Origin: Allobosea sp. 117
Lineage (GTDB): Bacteria > Pseudomonadota > Alphaproteobacteria > Rhizobiales > Xanthobacteraceae
Reading direction: 5' to 3'
Length of the DNA: 64,000 nt
NCBI RefSeq assembly: GCF_000702305.1
Contig: NZ_JNLC01000012.1
Location: forward strand, 62,001 to 126,000
A program made the translations under genes and the position numbers. Of the stretch, positions 16,761 through 25,018 are shown one piece after another (the first letter of the stretch is position 1; each line of letters begins with the position of its first letter). The notes beneath the pieces were generated by a model, which made no database searches, was not told the DNA's origin, and saw only the letters and a list, made by a program, of their open reading frames with translations.

Positions 16761-17690
16761 TCATTTGGGCGCGAGCGCCCGCACCGCGAGGGCAGTGGCG
16801 GCGGCGCGGTTCTCGACGCCGATCTTCGAATAGATCTGTTCGAGATGCTTGTTCACCGTGCGCGGCGACAGGCCGAGAATCTCGCCGATGTCGCGGTTGG
16901 CCTTGCCGCGGGCGAGCCAGGTAAGCACCTCCGCCTCGCGCAGCGTCAGGTTGAGCCGCGCCTTGAGTATCTGCTCGGGCGGCAGTCCCTCGTCCTCGAC
17001 GATGCGCAGGAGGAGCTCGTCCGGGCCGATCTGCCCGACATAGGAAAGCTTGAGGCGGCGCGCCGATCCTTCGAGCGGCACGTCGATCGAATCCGGCTCG
17101 GCGCTGGCTTCGCCCCGCCGCCCATCGAGCCAGCGCCGCACCGGCTCGGGCAGGAGAAAGCTGTCGCCCGGCGGCGAGACGGTGATGGCGGTGAGCAGCG
17201 CGGTCGCCTGCGGCGTACTCCAGAGCACCCGGCCGGCGCGCGTCGCCGACAACAGGAAGCGGCCCGACGCGTCGAGCGCCGCGCGGGCGGAATGGGTATG
17301 GCGGGCATTGGCGAGGTGCACGCGCATACGGGCGATAAGCTCATCGGGCGCGATCGGCTTGGTCACATAATCGACGCCGCCGGCCTCCAGCCCCTTCACG
17401 ATCTGCTCGGTCTCCGAAAGACCGGTCATGAAGATCACCGGCACATGCGCCACCGCCTTGTTGCGCTTGAGCTGGCGGCAGGTCTCGAAGCCGTCCATGC
17501 CGGGCATCACCGCGTCCATCAGGATGACGTCGGGGGTGATGCGCTCGACCAGCGCCAGCGCGTTGGCGCCCTCCACCGCCACCAGCACGGTGGCGCCGGC
17601 GGCTTCCAGCGCATCGGTGAGCAGGCTCAGCGTTTCGGGGGAATCGTCCACCACCAGGACGATGTCGCGGCGCTCCATGCTATGCATCAT
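16761..17690 (-). CDS. LuxR-family response regulator of the urea/amide cluster
   Basis: 309-residue regulator. The receiver (about 8-125) has DD acidic pair, phosphoacceptor D59 in DVILMDAVMPG and Lys in DYVTKPI. After a middle region of about 110 residues, the C-terminal HTH (about 240-300) reads LTLREAEVLTWLARGKANRD and SPRTVNKHLEQIYSKIGV, a typical LuxR/NarL helix-turn-helix. It overlaps the end of the hybrid kinase gene by 11 bases, so both come from one message. Divergent urtABCDE-fmdAB is its probable target; the palindrome at 21423-21440 is a candidate site. Confidence 0.92.
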   Translation of the reverse strand: MMHSMERRDIVLVVDDSPETLSLLTDALEAAGATVLVAVEGANALALVERITPDVILMDAVMPGMDGFETCRQLKRNKAVAHVPVIFMTGLSETEQIVKGLEAGGVDYVTKPIAPDELIARMRVHLANARHTHSARAALDASGRFLLSATRAGRVLWSTPQATALLTAITVSPPGDSFLLPEPVRRWLDGRRGEASAEPDSIDVPLEGSARRLKLSYVGQIGPDELLLRIVEDEGLPPEQILKARLNLTLREAEVLTWLARGKANRDIGEILGLSPRTVNKHLEQIYSKIGVENRAAATALAVRALAPK

Positions 17691-20600
17691 TGCTGCGCAG
17701 CGCCCCCAGAACCGCCATGTACTGCTTGAAGTCGAAGGTTTCCATCAGGTCGCGCATGTGGTTGACGAACGCCTCGTAGTCCGGGGAATTTGCCTCGATC
17801 TCGCTCAGCTTCGCCTGGATGCCGCGCACATAGCCGATCTCGCCCAGCTTCATCAGGTCGTCGATATGACTGCCCGACGGCGCGTGGATCGCCTGGACGG
17901 GCATCGGCGCCGGCTGGCCCGGCACGATGTCCCCCTCGCCGATCCATTCGAGGTCGAGCAGGCTCTGCATCTTCTCCATCAGTCCGCGCAGATGCACCGG
18001 CTTGATGATCTGGTCGTCGTGATGGCTGGCATTGGCCGGCTCGCGGATCTCGCCGGCATTGGCCGAGATCATGATGATGCGCAGCTTCGAGAAGCCCTCG
18101 TCGCGCAGTTGCCGCGCCACCTCCCAGCCGTTCAGCCCCGGCATGGAGATGTCGAGCAGCAGAAGCTCCGGCTCCCACTGGCGTGTCATGTCGAGCGCGG
18201 CGACGCCGTCCGCCGCCGAAAGGACGGTGAAGCCGAGCGGCGCCAAAAGCTCGTGCATGAGGTCGCGATGCGCCTCGTCGTCATCCGCCACCAGCACGGT
18301 GCGCCGCGGGCCCGTATAGCCGACGATGCGCCGGTGCTGGATCGGCCCGGTACGGGTCGGGCTGCTGACCTCCGAGAGCATCAGCCGGACGCGGAAGGTG
18401 CTGCCCGCGCCCGGCGTCGAGGTGAGCGCGATCTCCCCGCCCATGATCTCGGTCAAAAGCTTGGTGATGGTGAGGCCGAGGCCGATGCCGCTGGTCGAAT
18501 AGGTGCCGGCTCGCTCCCCCCGCTCGAAGGGCTCGAAGATGCGCTTGTGGTCGGCCGCCGGAATGCCGATGCCGGTGTCCTCCACCTCGAATTCGGCGAC
18601 CTGGTTGCGATAGGCGACGCGCAGCCCGACGCGTCCCTCATGGGTGAACTTGATAGCGTTGGACAGGAGGTTGATGAGGATCTGCCGTAGCCGCTTCTCG
18701 TCGGTGTAGACCACCGCCGGCAGCCGTTCGGGGCGGACATAGACGAAGTCGATGCCCTTGGCGGTCGCCTGCAGGCGGAACATGTCGACGAGCTGGTCGA
18801 GGAACTCGCCGATGCGCACCTCGTCGCGGGTGAGGTGCAGCCGCCCGGCCTCGATCTTGGAGATGTCGAGCAGGCCGTCGATGAGGCCGGACAGATGCTC
18901 GGCCGAGCGGCGGACCACGCGGATGGCGTCGCGCCGGTGCGGCGGGATCGAAATGTCGCGCTCGAGCAACTGTGCATAGCCGAGAATGGCATTGAGCGGC
19001 GTGCGCAGCTCGTGGCTGATGCCGACGACATAGCGGCTCTTGGCGAGGTTGGCAGCCTCCGCCACCTCCTTCGCCTTCTGCAGCTTGGCGTCGGTGCGCT
19101 TGTGCGCCTCGATCTCGCGCATCAGCAGCGCGGTCTGGCGCTGGCTCTCCTCCTGCGCGACGCGGCGGCTCTCCTGCGCCAGCACGAACAGCCAGGCGGC
19201 GACGCCGGCGATGATCAACAGGATGAAGTAGAGCGTGAAAAGCACCTGGCCGATGGCTTCGCGCCCGACAGCGGGCGCGAAGGTGGCCTGGAAATAGATG
19301 ACGGCGAGTATCCCGCCGATCACCGTCGCGAGCAGCGACAGCACGCCGAGATAGTGGCCGAGCCGCGAATTGAGGCGCACCACCATCCAGCTCGGCAGCG
19401 TCGCCTGCATCACCGCGAGGATCTGGTCGGGGAAGCGCGCATCCTCCTTGCACCGGTCGTGGCAGCGCGCGTCGAGCGAGCAGCACAGCGAGCAGATCGG
19501 CCCGGCATAGACCGGGCAATGCGCCATGTCCTCCGGCTCGAACTTGTGCTCGCAGATGCAGCACTTGATGGTGAGGCGCGAGTCCCAGTTCTTGGTGGTG
19601 CGCCGGGCGATGTAGTAGCGGCCCTGCGTCGCGAAGGCGATTGCCGCGGCACTCACGAAGGAAGCAACGAGCGCGAGGAACGGCGCGAAGGCCTGCAGCG
19701 CCGGCCCCAGGAAGCCGGTGAAGGCGATCGTGCCGATCAGCGTGCCGACGATGACCGCGCCGACCCCAACCGGGTTGATGTCGTAGAGATGCGCCCGCTT
19801 GAACTCGATGCCCGGCGGGCTCCAGCCCATCGGCTTGTTGACCACCAGATCGGCGACCAGCGCGGCCACCCACGCCACCGCGACGATGGCGTAGAGCCCG
19901 AGGATCTGCTCCAGCACCTTGTAGATGCCGAGCGCCATCAGCATCAGCGCGATGGTGACGTTGAACACCAGCCACACCACCCGCCCCGGATGGCTGTGCG
20001 TCAGCCGCGAGAAGAAGTTCGACCAGGCGATCGACCCCGCATAGGAGTTGGTCACGTTGATCTTGAGCTGGGCGAGGATGACGAACACGCCGGTGAAGGC
20101 GAGCGCCACCTCCGGCGAGAACACCGTGCGGAACGCCGCCAGATACATCTGTGTCGGCTCGGCGGCATGGACGAACGGCACGCCCTGGGTGAGCGCGAAA
20201 TAGGCGAGGAAGGAACCGGCGAGCATCTTGATGCCGCCGGGGATGATCCAGCCCGGCCCGGCCGAGAGCAGCGCCACCCACCACAGCGCGTTGCGGGTCG
20301 CCTCGCTGCGGCCCGGCGCCCGGCGCGGCAGGAAGCGCAGGAAGTCCACCTGCTCGCCGATCTGCGCCACCAGCGCGAAGATCACGGTGCAGGCCGCACC
20401 GAACATGAGCCAGTCGAACGAACCGTCCAACGCGCCGAGGCGGCCGGTATAGGAGGTCCATCCGGCGAAGGAATCGCCGTGATAGACGAGGATGAAGCCG
20501 AACGGGATGAGGTTCAGCAGCAGCCAGAACGGCTGGGTCCAGAGCTGGAAGCGGCTGATGAAGGTGATGCCGTGCGTCACCAGCGGGATCACCACCAGCG

Positions 20601-21069
20601 CGCTGATGAAATAGCCCACCATCAGCGGCACGCCGAAGCACATCTCCAGCGCCAGCGCCATGATCGCCGCCTCGATGGCGAAGAACAGATAGGTGAAGGA
20701 GGCGTAGATCAGCGAAGTGACGGTGGAGCCGATATAGCCGAAGCCGGCGCCGCGGGTGAGCAGGTCGATGTCGACGCCGAACTTCGCGGCGTAGTAGCTG
20801 ATCGGCAGCCCGGCCGCGAAGATGACGACGCACACCGCCAGAATGGCGGCGACCGCGTTTGGAAAGCCGTAGGCGAGCGTGATGGCGCCGCCGATCGCCT
20901 CCAGCGCGAGGAAGGACACGGCGCCGAGCGCGGTGTTGGCGACGCGCAGCGCCGACCAGCGCCGCGCGCTCTTCGCGGTGAAGCGCAGCGCGTAGTCCTC
21001 GAGTGTCTCGTTGACCACCCACTGATTGTACTGGCGGCGAACACGGACAATCTTCTGTTCCGCAGCCAT
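17680..21069 (-). CDS. NCS1-transporter-domain hybrid sensor histidine kinase
   Basis: 1129 residues in one chain. Residues about 15-490 form a complete NCS1 (nucleobase:cation symporter-1) type transporter with about 12 hydrophobic segments. Residues about 500-535 hold a Cys-rich block (CCICEH, then HCPVYAGPICSLCC, then ARCHDRC). Two more membrane segments follow (about 555-625), a short coiled coil, HisKA with H686 in GISHELRTPLNAIL, HATPase (NLLSNAIKF, EDTGIGIP, GIGLGLTI), a receiver with D973 in LLLLDISMPG, and about 70 further residues. I chose ATG 21069. It is probably a transporter-like receptor for urea, amides or related compounds, judging by the divergent urt-fmd operon. Whether it also transports is unknown. 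Confidence 0.92.
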   Translation of the reverse strand: MAAEQKIVRVRRQYNQWVVNETLEDYALRFTAKSARRWSALRVANTALGAVSFLALEAIGGAITLAYGFPNAVAAILAVCVVIFAAGLPISYYAAKFGVDIDLLTRGAGFGYIGSTVTSLIYASFTYLFFAIEAAIMALALEMCFGVPLMVGYFISALVVIPLVTHGITFISRFQLWTQPFWLLLNLIPFGFILVYHGDSFAGWTSYTGRLGALDGSFDWLMFGAACTVIFALVAQIGEQVDFLRFLPRRAPGRSEATRNALWWVALLSAGPGWIIPGGIKMLAGSFLAYFALTQGVPFVHAAEPTQMYLAAFRTVFSPEVALAFTGVFVILAQLKINVTNSYAGSIAWSNFFSRLTHSHPGRVVWLVFNVTIALMLMALGIYKVLEQILGLYAIVAVAWVAALVADLVVNKPMGWSPPGIEFKRAHLYDINPVGVGAVIVGTLIGTIAFTGFLGPALQAFAPFLALVASFVSAAAIAFATQGRYYIARRTTKNWDSRLTIKCCICEHKFEPEDMAHCPVYAGPICSLCCSLDARCHDRCKEDARFPDQILAVMQATLPSWMVVRLNSRLGHYLGVLSLLATVIGGILAVIYFQATFAPAVGREAIGQVLFTLYFILLIIAGVAAWLFVLAQESRRVAQEESQRQTALLMREIEAHKRTDAKLQKAKEVAEAANLAKSRYVVGISHELRTPLNAILGYAQLLERDISIPPHRRDAIRVVRRSAEHLSGLIDGLLDISKIEAGRLHLTRDEVRIGEFLDQLVDMFRLQATAKGIDFVYVRPERLPAVVYTDEKRLRQILINLLSNAIKFTHEGRVGLRVAYRNQVAEFEVEDTGIGIPAADHKRIFEPFERGERAGTYSTSGIGLGLTITKLLTEIMGGEIALTSTPGAGSTFRVRLMLSEVSSPTRTGPIQHRRIVGYTGPRRTVLVADDDEAHRDLMHELLAPLGFTVLSAADGVAALDMTRQWEPELLLLDISMPGLNGWEVARQLRDEGFSKLRIIMISANAGEIREPANASHHDDQIIKPVHLRGLMEKMQSLLDLEWIGEGDIVPGQPAPMPVQAIHAPSGSHIDDLMKLGEIGYVRGIQAKLSEIEANSPDYEAFVNHMRDLMETFDFKQYMAVLGALRSNDA

Positions 21070-21532
21070 GACATCTCGCCCCGTCGCCCCGACGCCCGAT
21101 GTCCTCCCTGGCTGCACGCGTTCCCTGCCCATTTTTTTGATCACCCCGTGGCGCGAGCGTTTCGCCGCCGGCACCGCGCCGAACATAGCGGACCGACCAT
21201 GCACGAGACGTTCCACCACGCGGTGTGGCAAATATGCGCAATGGCGACAGTCCAGACTGGCCGACGGTCGCGAAGAATTCCGTCTACCGGCCGGACTTTC
21301 CGCACTCGCTGCAACATTCGCCTTGGATTTACCGAGCGCGCGCGCGCGAAAAACATGCGTGCACGCGCGATCCCGCACGACATCCTTGTCCGCAACTGTG
21401 TGACCGCGGGCCGAAAACCCCTATACGTCAATTGACGTATTGCTGCAGCGCGGCAATCCCGCCCACGATCCTCGCAATACAAGCCAAAATGAAAAGCTTG
21501 TTGGGCCACGTCTAACCCGTGGAGGGGATCGC
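21070..21532. other. divergent promoter region of sensor and urtA
   Basis: 463 bases without a supported gene between the hybrid kinase start and urtA. It contains an alternating GC run (about 21335-21348), the perfect palindrome at 21423-21440 and, overlapping it, the inverted repeat ATTGC/GCAAT (21438-21456). I see no convincing sigma-54 promoter. Confidence 0.6.
21423..21440. promoter_or_regulatory. 18-bp perfect palindrome upstream of urtA
   Basis: ATACGTCAATTGACGTAT is a perfect palindrome centred about 102 bases before the urtA ATG. Dyad sites of this length are typical of dimeric LuxR/NarL-type regulators, one of which is encoded at 16761-17690. Its location in the only promoter region shared by the sensor-regulator and uptake operons makes it the best operator candidate. 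Confidence 0.65.
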
Positions 21533-22807
21533 ATGTCTTCAAATAACGACAATCATGACAAGTTTTCCGGCACACGTCGCCGGCTTCTACAGGGGATGGC
21601 GGCGCTGCCTCTGCTGTCGACGACTTCGCTGTTCTCGGGATCAGCCTTCGCCCAGGCGCCCGCGACCTCGGCCGTGAATACGACGGGGCTTGCGGTTACT
21701 GACACCGAAGTCACCGTCGGCATTCTCCATTCCGTCACCGGCACCATGGCGATCTCGGAGACCGGCTCGGTGCAGGCCGAGAAGCTCGCCATCGAGCAGA
21801 TCAACGCCTCCGGCGGCGTGCTCGGCCGCAAGATCAAGTTCATTCAGGAGGACGGCGCCTCCGACTGGCCGACCTTCGCCGAGAAGGCCAAGAAGCTGCT
21901 GGTCAACGACAAGGTTGCGGCGATCATGGGCTGCTGGACCTCGGCCTCGCGCAAGGCGGTGCTGCCGGTGGTCGAGCAGTACAACGGCATGCTCTACTAC
22001 CCGACCTTCTACGAGGGTCTCGAGCAGTCGAAGAACGTCATCTACACCGGCCAGGAGGCGACCCAGCAGATCCTCGCCGGCCTCGACTGGGTGCAGAAGG
22101 AGAAGGGCGGCAAGACCTTCTACCTCATCGGCTCGGACTACATCTGGCCGCGCACCTCGATGAAGATCGCCCGCAAGCACATCGAGGGGCACCTGAAGGA
22201 CTCTTCGGTGGTGGGCGAGGAATATTTCCCGCTCGGCCACACCCAGTTCAACTCGGTGATCAACAAGATCAAGCTGAAGAAGCCGGACGTGATCTACGCC
22301 GCAGTGGTCGGTGGCTCGAACGTCGCCTTCTACAAGCAGCTCAAGGCCGCCGGCATCGACCTCTCCAAGCAGACGCTGCTCACCATCTCGGTGACCGAGG
22401 ACGAGATCGACGGCATCGGCGGCGAGAACATCGCCGGCGCCTATAGCTGCATGAAGTACTTCCAGTCGCTCGACAACCCGAACAACAAGGAGTTCGTCGC
22501 CGCCTTCAAGAAGATGTGGGGCGAGAAGACGGTGATCGGCGACGTGACGCAGGCCGCCTATCTGGGCCCGTGGCTGTGGAAGATGACGGTGGAGAAGGCC
22601 GGCTCCTTCGACATCGACAAGATCGCCGAAGCCTCGGCCGGCATCGAGTTCACCAAGGCGCCGGAAGGCTACGTCAAGATCCACCCGAACCACCACCTGT
22701 GGTCCAAGACCCGCGTCGGCCAGGCGCAGCTCGACGGCCAGTTCAAGGTGGTGTTCGAGACCGCCAATCTCATCGAGCCCGATCCGTTCCCCAAGGGCTA
22801 CCAGTGA
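21533..22807 (+). CDS. urtA: urea/short-chain amide ABC transporter substrate-binding protein UrtA (FmdD-like)
   Basis: 424-residue periplasmic receptor of the branched-chain-amino-acid-type ABC family. A Tat-like signal (TRRRLLQGMAALPLLSTTSL) precedes the mature sequence, which starts with the characteristic VTVGILHSVTGTMAISE. Further UrtA-type motifs are GCWTSASRKAVLPVVE and YYPTFYEGLEQSKNVIYTGQ. It would bind urea or formamide/acetamide. Start ATG 21533 has GGAGGGG upstream. It leads urtABCDE-fmdAB. Because formamidase rather than urease follows, the amide-uptake role known for FmdD of Methylophilus is as likely as urea. Confidence 0.95.
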   Translation: MSSNNDNHDKFSGTRRRLLQGMAALPLLSTTSLFSGSAFAQAPATSAVNTTGLAVTDTEVTVGILHSVTGTMAISETGSVQAEKLAIEQINASGGVLGRKIKFIQEDGASDWPTFAEKAKKLLVNDKVAAIMGCWTSASRKAVLPVVEQYNGMLYYPTFYEGLEQSKNVIYTGQEATQQILAGLDWVQKEKGGKTFYLIGSDYIWPRTSMKIARKHIEGHLKDSSVVGEEYFPLGHTQFNSVINKIKLKKPDVIYAAVVGGSNVAFYKQLKAAGIDLSKQTLLTISVTEDEIDGIGGENIAGAYSCMKYFQSLDNPNNKEFVAAFKKMWGEKTVIGDVTQAAYLGPWLWKMTVEKAGSFDIDKIAEASAGIEFTKAPEGYVKIHPNHHLWSKTRVGQAQLDGQFKVVFETANLIEPDPFPKGYQ

Positions 22808-22822
22808 CCGCCTGAGCTCCCG

Positions 22823-22852
22823 CCCGGAGAGGACGGCCACGTCCTCTCCGGG
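22823..22852 (+). promoter_or_regulatory. stable mRNA hairpin after urtA
   Basis: A perfect 12-bp stem CCCGGAGAGGAC / GTCCTCTCCGGG with a 6-base loop lies 15 bases after the urtA stop and is followed by TCCTCGTG rather than a T-run. It is more like a 3'-end stabiliser or processing barrier that favours urtA over urtB-E than a full terminator. Confidence 0.65.
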
Positions 22853-22902
22853 TCCTCGTGTCGTGAAGACCGCGCGGGCACGCGCATGTCGGGGGATTCG
22901 TG

Positions 22903-23829
22903 ATGTTTTCTGATTATTCGCTGGCCGAACTCGGCTCGATCTTCGTGATGCAGGGCTTCGCCGGGCTCATCCTGTTTTCCGTCTTCGTGCTCATGGCGCT
23001 CGGCCTCGCCATCATCTTCGGACAGATGGGCGTCATCAACATGGCGCATGGCGAGTTCATGATCCTCGGCGCCTATGTCACCTATTTCACGTCACAGTTC
23101 TTCCTGAACTACCTGCCGGGCCTGTTCGGCATCTACTTCTTCATCGCGATGATCCTCGCCTTCATCGCCGCCGGCGCGCTCGGCATGGCGGTGGAATGGC
23201 TGATGATCCGAAGGCTCTACAAGCGCCCCCTCGACACGCTGCTCGCCACCTGGGGCCTCAGCCTCATCCTCCAGCAGATCTACCGCTCGGTGTTTGGCCC
23301 GCGCGAGGTCGGCGTCGAGCTGCCGGGCTGGATGATGGGCTCGCTGCCCGTAACCGATTCCATCGAGATGCAGATCAACGGCCTGTTCGTCATGGGCCTG
23401 ACCATCTGCATCACCATCGCGGTGGCGCTGCTGATGTACCGCTCCAACTGGGGCATCCAGGTGCGCGCCGTCGTGCAGAACCGCATCATGGCGGGCGCGG
23501 TGGGCATCAACACCGAGAAGGTGGACCGCTACACCTTCGGCCTCGGCTGCGGCATCGCCGGCGTCGCCGGCTCCGCCTTCACCATGATCGGCTCGACCGG
23601 GCCGACCTCCGGCCAGCTCTACATCGTCGACACCTTCCTGGTCGTCGTGTTCGGCGGCGCGCAGAGCCTGCTCGGCACCATCGCCTCCGCCTTCACCATC
23701 TCGCAGGCCCAGTCGACCCTGGAGTTCTTCCTCTCCGGCTCGATGGCCAAGGTCCTCACGCTGCTCGGGGTGGTCATCATCCTGATGCTGCGGCCCCAGG
23801 GCCTGTTCGTCATCAAGGTCCGGCGTTGA
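22903..23829 (+). CDS. urtB: urea/amide ABC transporter permease UrtB
   Basis: 308-residue inner-membrane permease of the LivH/UrtB family with about eight hydrophobic segments. The conserved region FGQMGVINMAHGEFMILGAY (residues about 39-58) is the LivH-type motif, and a later AGVAGSAFTMIGSTGPTSGQ matches the second conserved loop. It pairs with UrtC and contacts UrtD/UrtE. Start ATG 22903 (a GTG directly precedes it) has GGGGG upstream. It is 95 bases after urtA, the gap holding the hairpin, and 10 bases before urtC. Confidence 0.95.
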   Translation: MFSDYSLAELGSIFVMQGFAGLILFSVFVLMALGLAIIFGQMGVINMAHGEFMILGAYVTYFTSQFFLNYLPGLFGIYFFIAMILAFIAAGALGMAVEWLMIRRLYKRPLDTLLATWGLSLILQQIYRSVFGPREVGVELPGWMMGSLPVTDSIEMQINGLFVMGLTICITIAVALLMYRSNWGIQVRAVVQNRIMAGAVGINTEKVDRYTFGLGCGIAGVAGSAFTMIGSTGPTSGQLYIVDTFLVVVFGGAQSLLGTIASAFTISQAQSTLEFFLSGSMAKVLTLLGVVIILMLRPQGLFVIKVRR

Positions 23830-23839
23830 GGAGGCGCAC

Positions 23840-25006
23840 ATGACCCAATCCGGCCGCACCTTCTTCCTGCGCCCCCGAGACATGATCGGGATCGTCATCC
23901 TCGCCTTCCTGCTGATCGTCGTGCTGCCCCTGACGCTCGACAATTTCCGCCTGCAGTTCGTCGGCAAGTACCTCACCTACGCCTTCGTGGCGCTCGGCCT
24001 CGTGCTGTGCTGGGGCTATGCCGGCATCCTCTCGCTCGGCCAGGGCGTGTTCTTCGGCCTCGGCGGCTACTGCATGGCGATGTTCCTGAAGCTGGAGGCC
24101 TCCAGCGTCGCGAACACCAAGATCCAGACCACGCCGGGCATCCCGGACTTCATGGACTGGAACCAGATCACCGCCCTGCCCTGGTTCTGGGAGCCGTTCC
24201 GCAGCTTCCCGTTCACCGTGCTCGCCGTGGTGCTGGTGCCGGCGATCTTCGCCTTCATCGTCGGCTTCGCCCTGTTCAAGCGGCGGGTGGGCGGCGTCTA
24301 CTTCGCCATTATCACCCAGGCGCTCGCGGCGATCATGACCATCCTGATCGTCGGCCAGCAGGGCTACACCGGCGGCATCAACGGCATCACCGACCTACGC
24401 ACGCTGAACGGCTGGGACATCCGCACCGACAGCGCCAAGACGGTGCTCTACTTCGTCTGCGTCGGCCTGCTCATCGCCTGCATCCTGATCGCCTATTTCG
24501 TGAAGTCGTCCAAGCTCGGCCGCATCCTCGTCGCCATGCGCGACAAGGAGGACCGCGTCCGCTTCTCGGGCTACGACGTCTCGAACTTCAAGGTGTTCGT
24601 GTTCTGCCTGGCGGCATCGCTGTCGGCGATCGGCGGGGCGATGTTCACCCTGCAGGTCGGCTTCATGTCGCCCTCCTTCGTCGGCATCGTGCCCTCGATC
24701 GAGATGGTCATCTACACCGCGGTCGGCGGGCGCCTGTCCATCCTCGGCGCCATCTACGGCACGCTGCTGGTCAACTGGGCGAAGACCTCCTTCTCCGAGA
24801 CCTTCCCCGAGCTCTGGCTGCTCGGCCTCGGCGGCCTGTTCATCGCGGTGGTCCTCGCCTTCCCGAACGGCATCGCCGGTCTCTGGCAGACCTATGTCGC
24901 CCCGCGCCTCGGCCCGCTGTTCAGCGACGCCGTGAAGCGCCGCGACGCCACCCCGCCCGCGACGCCCCCGGCCTCCGGGCCGGTGGCGCCCGCCGCTGCC
25001 GAGTGA
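23840..25006 (+). CDS. urtC: urea/amide ABC transporter permease UrtC
   Basis: 388-residue LivM-like permease with about ten hydrophobic segments. The motif WGYAGILSLGQGVFFGLGGY near residues 55-74 is the LivM-type signature, and a cytoplasmic loop ILVAMRDKEDRVRFSGYDV follows near 229. The C-terminal 25 residues are Pro/Ala-rich and probably disordered. It forms the membrane channel with UrtB, spaced 12 bases before urtD. Confidence 0.95.
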   Translation: MTQSGRTFFLRPRDMIGIVILAFLLIVVLPLTLDNFRLQFVGKYLTYAFVALGLVLCWGYAGILSLGQGVFFGLGGYCMAMFLKLEASSVANTKIQTTPGIPDFMDWNQITALPWFWEPFRSFPFTVLAVVLVPAIFAFIVGFALFKRRVGGVYFAIITQALAAIMTILIVGQQGYTGGINGITDLRTLNGWDIRTDSAKTVLYFVCVGLLIACILIAYFVKSSKLGRILVAMRDKEDRVRFSGYDVSNFKVFVFCLAASLSAIGGAMFTLQVGFMSPSFVGIVPSIEMVIYTAVGGRLSILGAIYGTLLVNWAKTSFSETFPELWLLGLGGLFIAVVLAFPNGIAGLWQTYVAPRLGPLFSDAVKRRDATPPATPPASGPVAPAAAE

Positions 25007-25018
25007 GGAGAGCACGCC

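Noticed and set aside
21335-21368. Alternating GC tract (possible Z-DNA) upstream of urtA
   Set aside because: Simple alternating tracts are expected in DNA of this GC content and there is no link to a regulatory element; too weak as a claim.
18835-21435. Very long open frames antisense to the hybrid kinase gene (also antisense to uvrB, ppc and uvrC)
   Set aside because: High GC content removes stops from opposite frames. Their translations are compositionally odd (Arg/His/Asp/Gly/Ala-rich) and show no domains, while the sense frames match known families over full length.
21070-21532. Sigma-54 promoter for the urt-fmd operon
   Set aside because: A TGGCA is present near 21227 but the second element and spacing do not match the -24/-12 consensus.
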